Part shown: positions 39,262 to 51,400 of the stretch, one piece after another
Layout: each line of letters starts with the position of its first letter
How positions within the stretch are numbered: position 1 is the first letter of the stretch
Assembly: GCA_002633005.1 (NCBI GenBank)
Contig: NMRA01000285.1
Location: 1 to 64,000 of the forward strand
Length of the DNA stretch: 64,000 nucleotides
From: Phoronis australis
Lineage: Eukaryota; Phoronida; Phoronidae
Reading direction: 5' to 3'
Position numbers and translations under genes: made by a program
Notes under the pieces: generated by a model
What the model was told of the DNA's origin: nothing
The model's input: the letters and a program-made list of their open reading frames with translations, nothing else
Database searches by the model: none

Positions 39262-39505
39262 TTACTGGGCTTTTTGGGAACATTTTAGTGCTTTGACCAC
39301 AAATTTGTTGCGATCTCGCTGGAGCAGGACACCCTGAATGGTATTAGAAGAAAGAACAATTACTAATAGTTTGATGAAACCCTGTTTTGTGTAAATGTGT
39401 TGAGTTTTGTGTTTGATATGGACAGCTGAAGTGAAGCACCCGTGGAATTCCTTGTCCCGAGTGTCATACCTTGTAGTTGTAGTATTATAAATACTGTATT
39501 GGGAA
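39262..39505. mobile_element. Old, diverged arm of the long foldback element
   Basis: This is a degenerate copy, in the same orientation, of the right arm of the neighbouring foldback. Shared segments include GGCTTTTTG.GAACATTTT, GAATGGTATT.G.AGAAAGAA, GAAGCACCCGTGGAATT and GTGTCATACCTTGTAGT. It abuts the younger element at about 39505, suggesting insertion of one copy next to or into another. Confidence 0.8.
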
Positions 39506-39511
39506 CCACAG

Positions 39512-40237
39512 GCGTCCTCAGCTTCTGATCGTCCCCAATACACTACATAATATACTACAAGGTATGACACTCCCGACTAGAAATTCCACGGGTGCTTCAC
39601 TTCAGCCGTCCATAGCAAACATAAAACTCAATAAATTTACACAAAACAGGGGTTCAACAAACCATGAAGAATTGTTCTTTCTCCCAATACCGTTCACGGT
39701 GTCCAGTTACGGCGACTTCGTAAGAAATTCGCAGTCAAAGAACAAAAATGTTCACAAAAAGCCCCCACACACTTTCACCCTGGGCCCGTCGAGGTCAAGG
39801 ACGATACGGAAATTGCCGGTGAGTTACGGAAGTACTCAATAGTTTTTCTACTGGTGGCTAAGTGTAGTTATCGACATCGTGACTTTACGTGACAAACCGG
39901 CAATTCCCGTACCTTCCTTGACCTCGACGGGCCCAGGGTGAAAGTGTGTGGGGGCTTTTTGTGAACATTTTTGTTCTTTCACTGTGAATTTCTTACGAAG
40001 TCGCCGTAACTGGACACCGTGAATGGTATTGGGAGAAAGAACAATTCTTCATGGTTTGTTGAACCCCAGTTTTGTGTAAATTTATTAAGTTTTATGTTTG
40101 CTATGGACGGCTGAAGTGAAGCACCCGTGGAATTTCTAGTCGGGAGTGTCATACCTTGTAGTATTATATGTAGTGTATTGGGGACGATCAGAAGCTGAGG
40201 ATGCCTGTGTTGGGGACGATCAGAAGCTGAGGACGCC
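39512..40237. mobile_element. Foldback element with ~310-bp arms around a 75-bp loop
   Basis: The arms 39512-39820 and 39896-40205 are near-perfect inverse complements. Both contain GAAGCACCCGTGG, GGCGACTTCGTAAGAA or its complement, and GGGCCCGTCGAGGTCAAGG or its complement. The termini are GCGTCCTCAGCTTCTGATCG. A second terminus copy (to 40237) follows the right end. There is no transposase, so it is non-autonomous. Open frames on it are mirror-image shadows. Confidence 0.92.
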
Positions 40238-40560
40238 TGCAGTGCATTCAGATTCCAGGCCATTTCCAGGGCAATGCAGTTGCCTAATCCCTGTTAAGCC
40301 GTTACGGTCAAGGACAACCAAAACGTTCAACAAAAGACCATCATCTAAGCCACTTATTTTAAAAGTCTGAGGTGCCATAGCAGCAGCGTTTTCAGTCAGA
40401 CTTTTAAAAATGGTCTCTGACTGCACTTGTCCTCAATCTGTGCTGATTTTTTACAAGCTACTGAGAGTGAGCTGGTAGGCCTAAGTTACGAACCATGAAA
40501 ATCAGTCCAGTACAATTATACGAAAACGCAAACAATGCAACCAGATAACAAAATACACAC

Positions 40561-40760
40561 CTATCCCCACCAACCACAACAGTTCGGAATCAATGTAAAC
40601 ACTTGAAATGGCAGCTAAACTGCGTTGTTTGTGTATGTCGTAGACAGACAAATCTCCATCTTGAATAGTGTGTACCGTTGCTCAGGGTCAAGCAGTCACG
40701 TGATGAAGGTGAAAGGTTATCAGGGAGTTTAAATTTTGAACCACCAGAGGACGCTAGCAA
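40561..40760 (-). promoter_or_regulatory. AGBL5: Candidate non-coding first exon and promoter of AGBL5
   Basis: A donor GATAG|GTGTGT (minus strand, after 40561) ends a stretch of more average base composition containing CACGTGAC and CAAGATGGAGA, elements often seen near animal promoters. It would splice to the acceptor at 38465. This rests on position and one donor only. Confidence 0.25.
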
Positions 40761-41257
40761 GAAAAGCTTGGTATTCATTTTCACGAAAGACATCGCTCTA
40801 GTCTTTCACATATGGCACATCACATTTACAAATACAGCGAAAAACGGGTGATGAGGCTGGATCTCGCGAGATCATATCGGTTCGTATATGCGCCAAATAA
40901 ACCGCAAAAAAGATTCGTCACTGTTGTAATTTGAATGAGTTTTGTAGCAGTTAGGACTAAGTTCTTAAAAATGGTAATTGTAATTCTTCAAAAAGAGAAA
41001 ATCCGTATTTAGTGTCGACTCGTTTACATGTATGTATCAAAAGAAAGACTTATCTCACTTGTCATGCATACTCGGGGAATTCCCTGTCAATGGAATCCCC
41101 TAGTCTCCTACACAGACCCACGAGATTGGTTCACGGCGTGACGTCTTCCTGTGAGGCCCGGGAACCACGTTAGGTATCAGAGATCGTCTTTGCTGTGGGT
41201 ATGTTCATTTTGCGGCTGATTTGAGAGCCCAACTAAAATAAGTTCAGTGCCCGGTAG

Positions 41258-41650
41258 TAAGTAAGTAAGTAAGGTAAGTAAAAGGTTTATTTAAAGTCGA
41301 TGTGGGTAGTAACAAAGAAAACCGTAGTATGAAGCTAGTCAAATAATTCCAAACTAAGAAGCTAAAAGTCACACACTGTACATAACGAGCTATTAACTCA
41401 TGTGCAGAAAAAAACAATTTTGAGTAATTTTAAATAATACAACCCAACTACAGGTGTCACAAAATGATAATTTGGGCAACACACAATAAAAATATAATGT
41501 AACTACGACTGTAACCCATACATTATACCTAGAAACACAAGATTGTACAAACACTCGAGAGTTAAGCATTGCAATCTGAGGTATACTCTCAATAAGTGCA
41601 GTCGCGAGAATATGCACCAAAATTGGTCAAAGACTGTTTCTTGTGGTCAC
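41258..41650 (-). mobile_element. Possible 3' end of a non-LTR element with a (CTTA)n tail
   Basis: On the minus strand the sequence runs GACTTTAAATAAACC and then a CTTAC repeat tail, a form common at LINE or SINE 3' ends. No reverse transcriptase motif is visible upstream, so the class is unproven. Confidence 0.35.
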
Positions 41651-43257
41651 TAACCGTTGAGTGGTGCATGTCTTCATGCTACTTGGCATTTTGCTCAATA
41701 ATTTAATTCCGTGATACTGTAACCATGCACTCCCAGCACCCCTCGCCTCCATTAAGACTGGGCACCCCACCGAGAAGGACCACTTAAAATGCCGAAAGGG
41801 TCACTTTAGCCACCCCCTCATTGCCCAGCCCGGCCCGGGTAGGACCGTGACGGCAAAACAAAAATCGACATTCGCCGGGCTGTTCAACGATTTGCGTTAC
41901 TCTGGCAACTCTTCGCTGTTGCGGTGAAAAACTCAACTTATCTCAAGGTCTTCCACTAACATGTGTCGAGTTGCAGAGGACTTAAAGTTACTTATAGCTC
42001 AAGGTCAAAGAGAGCGAAAATCATCAGGCGAGGCTTGGACCGGTTGTATTTCCCCGGAAATTGGGTCTCAATTATCTTATCTAAATGTTTAATTTTCAGA
42101 GCACTGGTAGATTTTGTTATTTCTTTCTGTCACATATTGTGAGCCCTTTTTTACTTATGACGTTTTTAAAATGTTTGAAAATTGAGAATCCCTCAGTCAA
42201 CCGGGTTAACGATCCTTTAATTACTGAGGGGACGGCATGAAATGGTCATTTTTATTTTCAATAACATTAAGTCACTAATTTATTGGAGTCTTGGTTTTAA
42301 GTGCGTCGGTTATGGTGTTTTAATAAAACCGCAATTTATTTACAAATTAATTGTTTGTTTTCTCGATTATACTTGTACACCCAGCTCTCTAGGAAGTCAT
42401 TACATGTAGGTGGCGATTGTTTCCACAAATTTAAATATTCACGGTTTTGATGAGACATGGCATCTTTACTTAGTTGCTTTGCTTCGTGTTGATCCGACAC
42501 TACCTCGGCTCCCACGTGATCTCACAGTACCCATTTCTTGGCAGCCCCAAATTCGCTAAGTTCATCAAATAGGCAGTTTTAAGATTCCTTCACTGAAAAG
42601 CAAGATACCTGGAAATTAGATTCTCGTCGCGTTCCATACCGTTTGTGGCTTTTCGGAACGCTCGTCGGAATCATAAGTCCTGCTCGAAGAAAGATCTCGG
42701 ACGACAGGTAACCTTTGACGAACTCGGTACACTTCTTCTAAAATGTAAATGAATACATATAAGTTGTGTCCATTTGGCGGAGTGGGCAAAACGCGGTCCG
42801 CTTCAGAGAATCTAAAAGACCGAGAAAACGAGATAAAAGTCCGCTATAAAGATGCAAACACACATTTCACAGCACGTACGGCTCCGATCTTGGTTCCTTT
42901 TTTAGTCAATTGACTACTTTGTTAGTAAAAAGTCCACACGACCAGGAATTCGAGCCCTCCCCCCCCCATGTTGAAAGCTGGGTGCGCGCATGCATTTCAT
43001 TGCTTACTACAAGATGTGGGTATTAGTTTGCTATCCCGGAGAACTTTGGCTATTAGTACTTCATGTTCGTAGAACAGTTGTCAAGTGAGGTTTTCTCATT
43101 GAAGAGGGCGAATAAACATTCCAGTAGCCCATCCCCGGTCGTCACCAACTAAAGTCGCTCCTCCGGGTCGGCGCACGGTTCTCCACCAGTGTTGTACTTC
43201 CGAAAACAGTTGTATCGAACCTTTGTCGTCACGAAGTTTTTGACGACATTTAGGCTT

Positions 43258-43323
43258 CATAATTAGTTTAACCCCCAGACCCGCCTCGGGCATAATTAGC
43301 TTAACCTCCAGACCCGCCTCTGG
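43258..43323. repeat. 33-bp direct duplication
   Basis: CATAATTAG(T/C)TTAACC starts at 43258 and 43291 and continues CCAGACCCGCCTC in both. Confidence 0.9.
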
Positions 43324-44625
43324 TTGTCAGTCTGTTGAGGAAAGTCAAGGGCAGCAAGCATTTTTTTTCCGAAGAGGAAGCGCTGGCGTCCATCTCCTGC
43401 GTCCTATGAGTAAATGTCTCAACGTAAACCAGACGAAACTAGTTAGCACCAGTATCGGAGACCGTAACATCTTTGTTACTACACTGGCGGAATAGGAGGG
43501 AGCGTCCTCTGACGGAGCATCAATTGAAACTTTTGGAAATCTTCCAAAAAAAACCATAGACGTTCCATTTATCAGCACAAAATACATCTTGGGAAATTCC
43601 TCATTGTCTCTGAAGAGCGCCCGGGGAAAATTAAAATGCCAACCTCTGAATGTGATGAGGTACATGTATTATTACGAAATAGTTTGCTATAGCGCTTGAG
43701 GTCTACTTAAGACTTTTTTATGTTGCTTCTCACCATAAGCACAGCTCTTTGATTCATGGCATTGCTGATGTTTTGCATTGTTAGATTTTTGCTTTGAATT
43801 ATTTTATACGGTGTTACTTTCCGAAAGTAAATAGACAGCTGAAAAATACAACCTCTATATGTTCATATTTTCTTTAATAAATACATGTGTATTCTGACAA
43901 GTAGACGGCATCAAACGTTTTGTTATAACTTGCTGGATCACTTATGTTTGTGGAACTGGGCGCCATGATCCACCATTATTGCGACAGGACTGTGTTGGCG
44001 TTCCGTGGGCGCAATTTATCCGCAAAAACGCAAAATCCCGCAAATGTCCATGGGATACCGCATACAATACTAGGAAAGCACGTGATATAATTAGATTTTC
44101 TCGCGCGAGTTGGTTCTACGAGAGCAGCCAGCCTCGTTAATCATGAATTTCCAAGCCTCAAGATGACTCTGACCGGTTTAGCCAATGAGCCTCAATATTG
44201 GTTATGGGAATTTCTTTCTGCGCAGTGATTGGCCGCTGCCTTGACGTCGTTGAAACAAAGGCAGATTTTAATTATTTTCACCGGCGTTGTTGAAGCAGAA
44301 GACATTGTCTTGGAAATAAAGGGTGTTGGCGTACTTACTTTCAATTCTTTTCCACTAATACTATCCTTGAAATTAATCTGTTTCTCATAACCAAACCTCA
44401 GGTAGCACTGAACAGTTTGAATTTAAATTTAAATACAGGGCGTGTGTTAGGTCTGGCCGGGCGGGTGGTTTGACCAGTGTTGAAAACCATTGCCATGAAA
44501 CTGATTTACTGGTGTTTTTGAATGAGAAAACCCAAGTTTTTTAGCCTTGACCTACTTTCGATACAAAATGGTGACTGTCGTTTGCTTTTAACCCCTGCTG
44601 ACTGAGTAAACGGGTGCGATTTCAA

Positions 44626-45439
44626 ATGGCTGTCAAACAGATCAAAATTGCTAAGGTAAGGGGCGTACTATGACCACATTTTAGAATCTAGAGAGAACGA
44701 GAACTCGGAATCTGTGGTCAGATTTTTTGTAGAACTTGCAGGGAAGTGGTCAATTTGGAGAGAAAGCTGTCAAAGTTGGTGTCTTTGGTCCTATTTTTGT
44801 GTGCTGGTATGTTTTCCAGATGTGAATTAGCCGATTAAAAATCTGTAGCATAATTAAGTTTCAGTTTTCATGAGTAGTGCTTTTTGAGTTTGGAACACCA
44901 AAAAACATTTTGTTTGTTCAGACTCTCGATAAGGCTGTGAGATAAGGACTCGTCTTCACTTGGGTGTCAGTGTCGGCAGCCACAATCCTTTAATAACTGT
45001 AGTGTGCCTCCCGAATTGGCTAAACCGTTCGGCGCCATCTTGATCTTGGTTACGAGGCCGCGAGAGCAGTCTAATAAAGATAGAATACTGGAAGTCTTTG
45101 TTTAAAATTCATTAGATATTTATCCAGATTGTTGCACAAAAATGTATTCAGACATTTGAACTCTACGCCAAAGAACAAAGGAAAGTGTGTTAAAAAAATA
45201 GCCAAATGAACTTGACGCCCCTATTTGTATACGTGCCGTGTCGTTAATACAATGGTAATGTACAGGGGAAATTAATTAAGTCACAGAATTGGACACTGAT
45301 GAGGTGATGAGGGCTAATATTAATAAGACATCTTCGTGTAATTACTTATAAAGGCTTTTGCTTTGCTCTGAATGTTCATTCAGCAGACGGAATTCACTGT
45401 TTGCTGGTTGTCACGAAGTGCAAAAAGATATTCTACCAT
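44626..45439 (+). CDS. ATP-grasp gene, inferred exons 1-2
   Basis: Exon 3 enters in phase 2 and has no usable start upstream in its own exon. ATG at 44626 opens MAVKQIKIAK, ending at a consensus donor AAG|GTAAGG with an in-frame TGA further upstream. Exon 45384-45439 (56 nt) has acceptor CATTCAG, itself NAGNAG (CAGCAG), and donor CAT|GTAAGA. It reads QTEFTVCWLSRSAKRYST and leaves two bases, AT, that with G give Met before FSSAEYTSCE. Phases close exactly, but no conserved motif supports these 28 residues. Confidence 0.5.
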
Positions 45440-48400
45440 GTAAGAAAACGTTTCTACGCCAAGTACTAATTGGTTGACTGTTACCTCCGGAAATGTGTTT
45501 CTAAATCGCCCGAGCAAGTATGTCTGTACAAAGTCTGTCGAAACTTTTGTGCTGGAGCTAGAACCAATATGGATCGTCAGGCTAGCGTTGAAACGCTTAC
45601 TGAGCCCACGCTACTGTACTGGGGATGCTAAATGTCGCACTAAATTCTCCACAAATCGCGTTTTTGTGGCGTCTACGACAACGTTCCTCATTCCACCAGG
45701 TACATAAGTCACTGAGCCTTCACCGTTTCTCAGTTGCCACCAGTTACCCTCGGTATCGTACCCAGTTTCCTTAAGGGCCCTTATGAATTGTAGTCCCTTC
45801 TGATTACTCCCCGACTCGGATACCTCCCAATTATTTTTTACGTCCAGTCAATTGCCGAAGTTGAATCCCCACGCAGTCCATTATCTTATAACCTGAATTG
45901 TCTGCCACGCTATTGGTTTTGCTTCGTTTCAGGTTTTCATCTGCAGAATACACGTCATGCGAGTCTCTCGCCGAAACAACTCTCCTTTGCGTATGCAACC
46001 GTATGCTTGTCACTAATGAAGCTGAACTAGGTAACTCCGTCTGGGTTACTTTAAAGAAGATGGGACTGAAATCATTGTGTGTGATACCAACTAGGAATGA
46101 TGTGAACCGGCACTGGTGTGCGAAGATGAAGTCGTTGGGAATCATTGACGAGTATAACGCGGACACCTTGTTTCACGAAAAGGAGGATGGCCGTTCTGTG
46201 CAAGAAATTAGCACCGGAATAATCAACTGGCTTCAAGAGAGAAACGTCAAAGTATGTCATAACTATCATCCAGGTATACGTACCAGATTACAAATATTGA
46301 TGAGTTAATAAAGCAAAAGAATATATGTATGATGGTAACACTACAGGCTCGGCTATTCAGAATTTACAGGGGTAATAAAACAATTATTTTCTCAACCAGG
46401 ACCATAAACCCTTCGTTAAGCTATGTATGGCTACACAGTCCAACTGACTCAGTTGCGTGACTAAGAGCAGGGTTCATCAAAATTGCTGTCGCTGACCTTG
46501 CATGTCGATTTCAAAAGGCCTATTGTGTGTGAACGACCCCCATGATTTACAACCGTCCGTAAAATTCTAAGCCACCATGCTGTGTAGTTACCCCCTCCAA
46601 GTCCAAAGTGACGAATTTTGTTGCGTTGGAAGTAAATGTGCATAAAACCTGTACCTTCTTTTTTCCCAGATGGCAGTATTGTAGTCCCAACCATTGCTGC
46701 ACCCATGAAACAGAAATTTTTTGTTATGTCGTCTTGCTCATACGTTTCCGTGTACGTAGTTGACCCTTTGTGTAATTCGGCAAAGGCATCGGTAGTTTTT
46801 TCTCGAGCTTTAAATAATTGCAGCTCTCAGCTTGTAAAAAAGACTCTCTAAACGTGTCTTAGAATTCCTACGTGATTAGTTTTTAACTTGCGCAATATCT
46901 CGATCTTTAACATAGCTATTGTTACCGTGGAATACCATGTATTTTTGAAAAAATGACAAAAATAAACTGTAGACAGTAGCATCGAAAATACCAATATGAC
47001 GAATGTTCTGACAACAGGTAAACGCGGGTTGCTTCTTCGGCGATTTCTCCGCTGTGGTGGGAGCTTATCTGTGCGAAGAACTTGGTATTCCGGGGAATAG
47101 CTACGAGAGTACTAAAGTGGCCTATTTGAAAGATGCTACTCAACAGTATGTGCTTAGAAGTCCTCAAGCTGCAAAGGTGAGAAATTTTCAAACCTTTAAC
47201 ACCTGATGCGATAGAACATTTATGCCTGTTCTCATATCCATATGATGCATCACAAAACCAAACAATTAAGATGAGTGATTAGGTGAGATCCTGTCGCGCT
47301 CGATTTCATTATTTAAATTTTAACTGACCATGCACACGTGAAAAACGCCGACCAATAACTTGAATCGTAAAAGGATTTATAGAATGAAAAACCGCGACTC
47401 ATATAGATCCTCTTAACTGACCCATAGGCCACCCACAGATTGGAGACCCTTTGCGTCAATTTGGCCACCATCATGTATTTTTCCTAAAGTTAGATTAAAA
47501 GGGGACTGTAGTCAAAATAATGTTGCAGTTAATCGGTTCTAACATACAAATAAAACTCACATTTGCCCGACTTGCGTGCCAAACAAAAGCCAATTCGTAT
47601 TCATGGTCAAAACACTGAATTCTGAAAGCGATCGCTGATTGGCTGATGTGTCAGTGACGTGAACGGCGGGGTATCGGCTGCTTTGCACATTCATTGCTTA
47701 TGTCATATTTGAAGAGTTTACATCGTAATTTATCATTGTATCAATCGTCCTTATTTTTTTATTGTTTGCCACAGTGCTGTAAAAGGTTCGCTATGCCTTT
47801 TTGTATGGCACCTGGTTGCTCAAACTCTTCGAAAAAGGCGTCTTCTAAAGGGATGGTCATCGCATACCATCGCCGGGTTACCCAAGCCTTGGCNNNNNNN
47901 NNNNNNNNNNNNNNNNNNNNNNNNNNNNNNNNNNNNNNNNNNNNNNNNNNNNNNNNNNNNNNNNNNNNNNNNNNNNNNNNNNNNNNNNNNNNNNNNNNNN
48001 NNNNNNNNNNNNNNNNNNNNNNNNNNNNNNNNNNNNNNNNNNNNNNNNNNNNNNNNNNNNNNNNNNNNNNNNNNNNNNNNNNNNNNNNNNNNNNNNNNNN
48101 NNNNNNNNNNNNNNNNNNNNNNNNNNNNNNNNNNNNNNNNNNNNNNNNNNNNNNNNNNNNNNNNNNNNNNNNNNNNNNNNNNNNNNNNNNNNNNNNNNNN
48201 NNNNNNNNNNNNNNNNNNNNNNNNNNNNNNNNNNNNNNNNNNNNNNNNNNNNNNNNNNNNNNNNNNNNNNNNNNNNNNNNNNNNNNNNNNNNNNNNNNNN
48301 NNNNNNNNNNNNNNNNNNNNNNNNNNNNNNNNNNNNNNNNNNNNNNNNNNNNNNNNNNNNNNNNNNNNNNNNNNNNNNNNNNNNNNNNNNNNNNNNNNNN

Positions 48401-51400
48401 NNNNNNNNNNNNAAACAGGTATCCCTTGTGACCCGAAATTTCACACTAAAATTTCTTATTCCGACAATATAAAAAACGCTACTTGATTGCACGCTAACAC
48501 AGGACAGTGACTTTGCCCCCGCCAAATACGTCACGAGACTAAGCAGCGCTCCAAGCCGGTAATTTTTTGAGCTTCGTTAGAGAACATAAGTTTAATTTTT
48601 GGTGTTGAATTATTTGTGAAATTAATCAACAATTCATAGAAAACTATCCAGAATTTATTCAGAATAAAATACAGTTCCCTTTTAAAGTCATCTGTAAAGC
48701 AGTTCGCATATTTAGCTCATAAAATCCGTTTGAGAAGGATAATGTGTTATACACATTTATGGAAGATTTACAACCCAAGATGAATGTGTAGCTTTCGTGC
48801 CACTGCTATTTTATCAAGTTGCTCGATTTCTTCACTAGCGACACACCCGATAATTAAAATGATACCAATCCGTATTTTACCCTACTAATAACTACCCAAC
48901 TTGATGAGCAAACTCTTGGTAATAGAATAATGTTCTGGGTCCCTCGTTAATTCTCAAAGAGTAAATTTGACAACAGCTTTGCAAAATGAGCATGACAAAC
49001 CTCACTAACCCTTCGGATTACCTGTATCTAATCGACTCGTCGAACCACACTATTTATTTTGTGAAACAATTTGGATATAATTGTCAGTTGAGATTTATTA
49101 ACACACATTCTCGTGACGTAATGTCCCCAACTGCCACCAATTCTGACCTCCATGAAACAGGCACCATTAGTTTCATGACTTCCATCATGCTGCGAATTCC
49201 ATTTGCCCTCCTCTGCAAATGCTTCGTAAGCCTATGCTAACGGGTCCGCACCGTTAAATGAAGTAGACGATCCTCTGGCTGCTATTGTCTCTCGTAAGTA
49301 TTACAGTGATCTCTGCAATTTATTTTAAATTAACATTTGACTTGTCTGCGTACTGGGTGATAATAATTGGGCATTAACTATTGGTTACATAAATACACAA
49401 ACTTGAGGTTAACGGAAACTCCTGCTGCAGTCAGTGCCACGTTAAGTATTCTATAAAAACAACTGTGAAGGCCCTGGTAATTGAGCTTCCCCATCATATC
49501 TGTATTTTTCCTCTCTGTCCCCTCTTGTTTCAGGACCGTGGAAAGGCAACAATTATTGGGGGAGCCACAAACCAATTCGACTCCACCAAACTACTCAACG
49601 TCCCTACCCTAGCGCCACCGCATCTACCCCCCCCCCCNCCCTTCGCTCCCCATGCCGTCATATTTGCACCGAATCTCCCAAATCCGCCATAGGTCGGGAG
49701 CAATCTAGGGATGCAGCCAACAGGAATTGGGTAATCGTGAACCAACAAAATTTCACGGAGAGTAAGAATGGGTCTAGGGCCAGCATTTTGACGGGTAGCT
49801 GCAGCTACATCGAGTACCTGTAGCTGAGATCTACTGACAGCCAGAAAATACGAAATTCGATGAACTAAAGCTAGTCGCTGGTCAGCTCAGCTATGATTCA
49901 CTTGAGACAGACAGCTAATTGCTCGAAAAAAATGCGAAAAGATACAATAGGATTGTCTGCCATCGAAAGGATGGAATTTTGAGGAACGTGAAGACCACTA
50001 TTTGTGAATTACACAAAAGGACTATTTCCGATGTTTAGTTATAAAATAATGTTACCGTTTCCCAAAATATCACAAGAATAGTATTTCTTTTGAAGATGGT
50101 TACTATGAGAGTTCTTTGTAAGGAATTCCCGCATGTGGAAGACACTGCTGTCTAGGCTACTATTTGTGATGACCGCATACATGTACATGTCGAAGGGGGG
50201 GGGGGTAACCAAAGAAATCTCGCAATCATAATCAAAGATTCCAGCGGGTTTTTTTTTGTCAGGGGAGTTCAAGTTTACCTCGTGAACTGTTATAGGTACC
50301 TCAGAAATGAACAAAAATACGTCTTAATACGAATGCCCCATCTCCCATGTTCCCTCGGTTACCCGTCAAAAATCTGTGAGCATGCATGCGAAAATTGCTT
50401 ATTACATTCCGTTTTGATAACCAAATTCGTTGGTGTCTGATTTACTTGTTTATGTATTTACAAAAATTGAAAGATGATCTTTGACAATTAGAAGCTAATC
50501 TTGTAAGAATTGATGATGTTTCAGTGAATTTAATTGCAGCCTGAAGTGGGGAAATCTCTATAATCCGATCCCCAAATAATAAACTACACTTAGACGATTT
50601 TTGCCTATATAAAATAACTCTCAAAGACAATGATGAAATTCGGACTCACAAACCGTGGATGAAAAAAAGTTTTAAAAGTCCTTAAATAAGTAAAATCAAA
50701 CTCATTCGTGGAAAGGTTGTCTTTGCACTTCCTTGATGGTTTTAGTTTCCAGTGGTATTGAGAATTGAATTTTAATTCTTCAAAACTGAGTTGTTTGGTT
50801 GTCCTGATTCCCATGCACGTCATGACTGACGCACCCACCTTCAAATTAAGATGTAACCATGCAGTAAGCCCGCGCAGAATCTCAGTGATCTACGGGAACT
50901 GAACTCCAGTCGTGGAAGTGTGTACATTTTTGGGACACACTGTATCATTTTCCCCAACCACCAGAAACTGGACTATCTCTCGTGTTTCAACGAGGGATTT
51001 TGAAACAGCCCAAAGGCACCATTTTTTTTTTTAATGTTTATTACGAAATCTTCAGAATACAATGAATATACATAACCCAGAAAGCGCCAAGAGGCATTAG
51101 ATCTGGGTAAAAAAATACATAGAAGTCTATATACAATGATTATATGCGAATACTTCGCCAAAGTACCCNCATCCCAGTAATTTTTGCCTTCCTACTGGCC
51201 TGCCTTGAATGCAGGGTTTTGAATGCATATCTTTCGAGCGACATATCTATCCATCAATCAAAACGGTGACGTGTGTAAAAATCTTTCAGTATGGTGTGCC
51301 CAGCTACTCCGTCAACACAAAAGAGGAGTTACTGGCCGCATTAGACAAACTGACACTTCCTGTAGTCATGAAGCCTGTTTGCGGAAGTGGCGCTGTTGGG

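Larger units (their letters stand above)
40238..44625. other. Head-to-head intergenic DNA between AGBL5 and the ATP-grasp gene
   Basis: No coding exon is recognisable on either strand. It should contain both promoters and any non-coding first exons. A (TAAG)n tract with an AATAAA-type flank at 41258-41300 and a 33-bp duplication at 43258-43323 are the only clear repeats. Confidence 0.55.

Noticed and set aside
39564-40263. Two similar ~93-codon frames on opposite strands
   Set aside because: They are mirror images on the two arms of the foldback element, not a duplicated gene.
43345-43665. 106-codon minus-strand open frame
   Set aside because: No family motif, no codon or splice evidence, and it lies in intergenic DNA.
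47694-48534. Long open frames of 218-245 codons on both strands
   Set aside because: Most of their length is the N gap; only the THAP-like start before the gap carries information.
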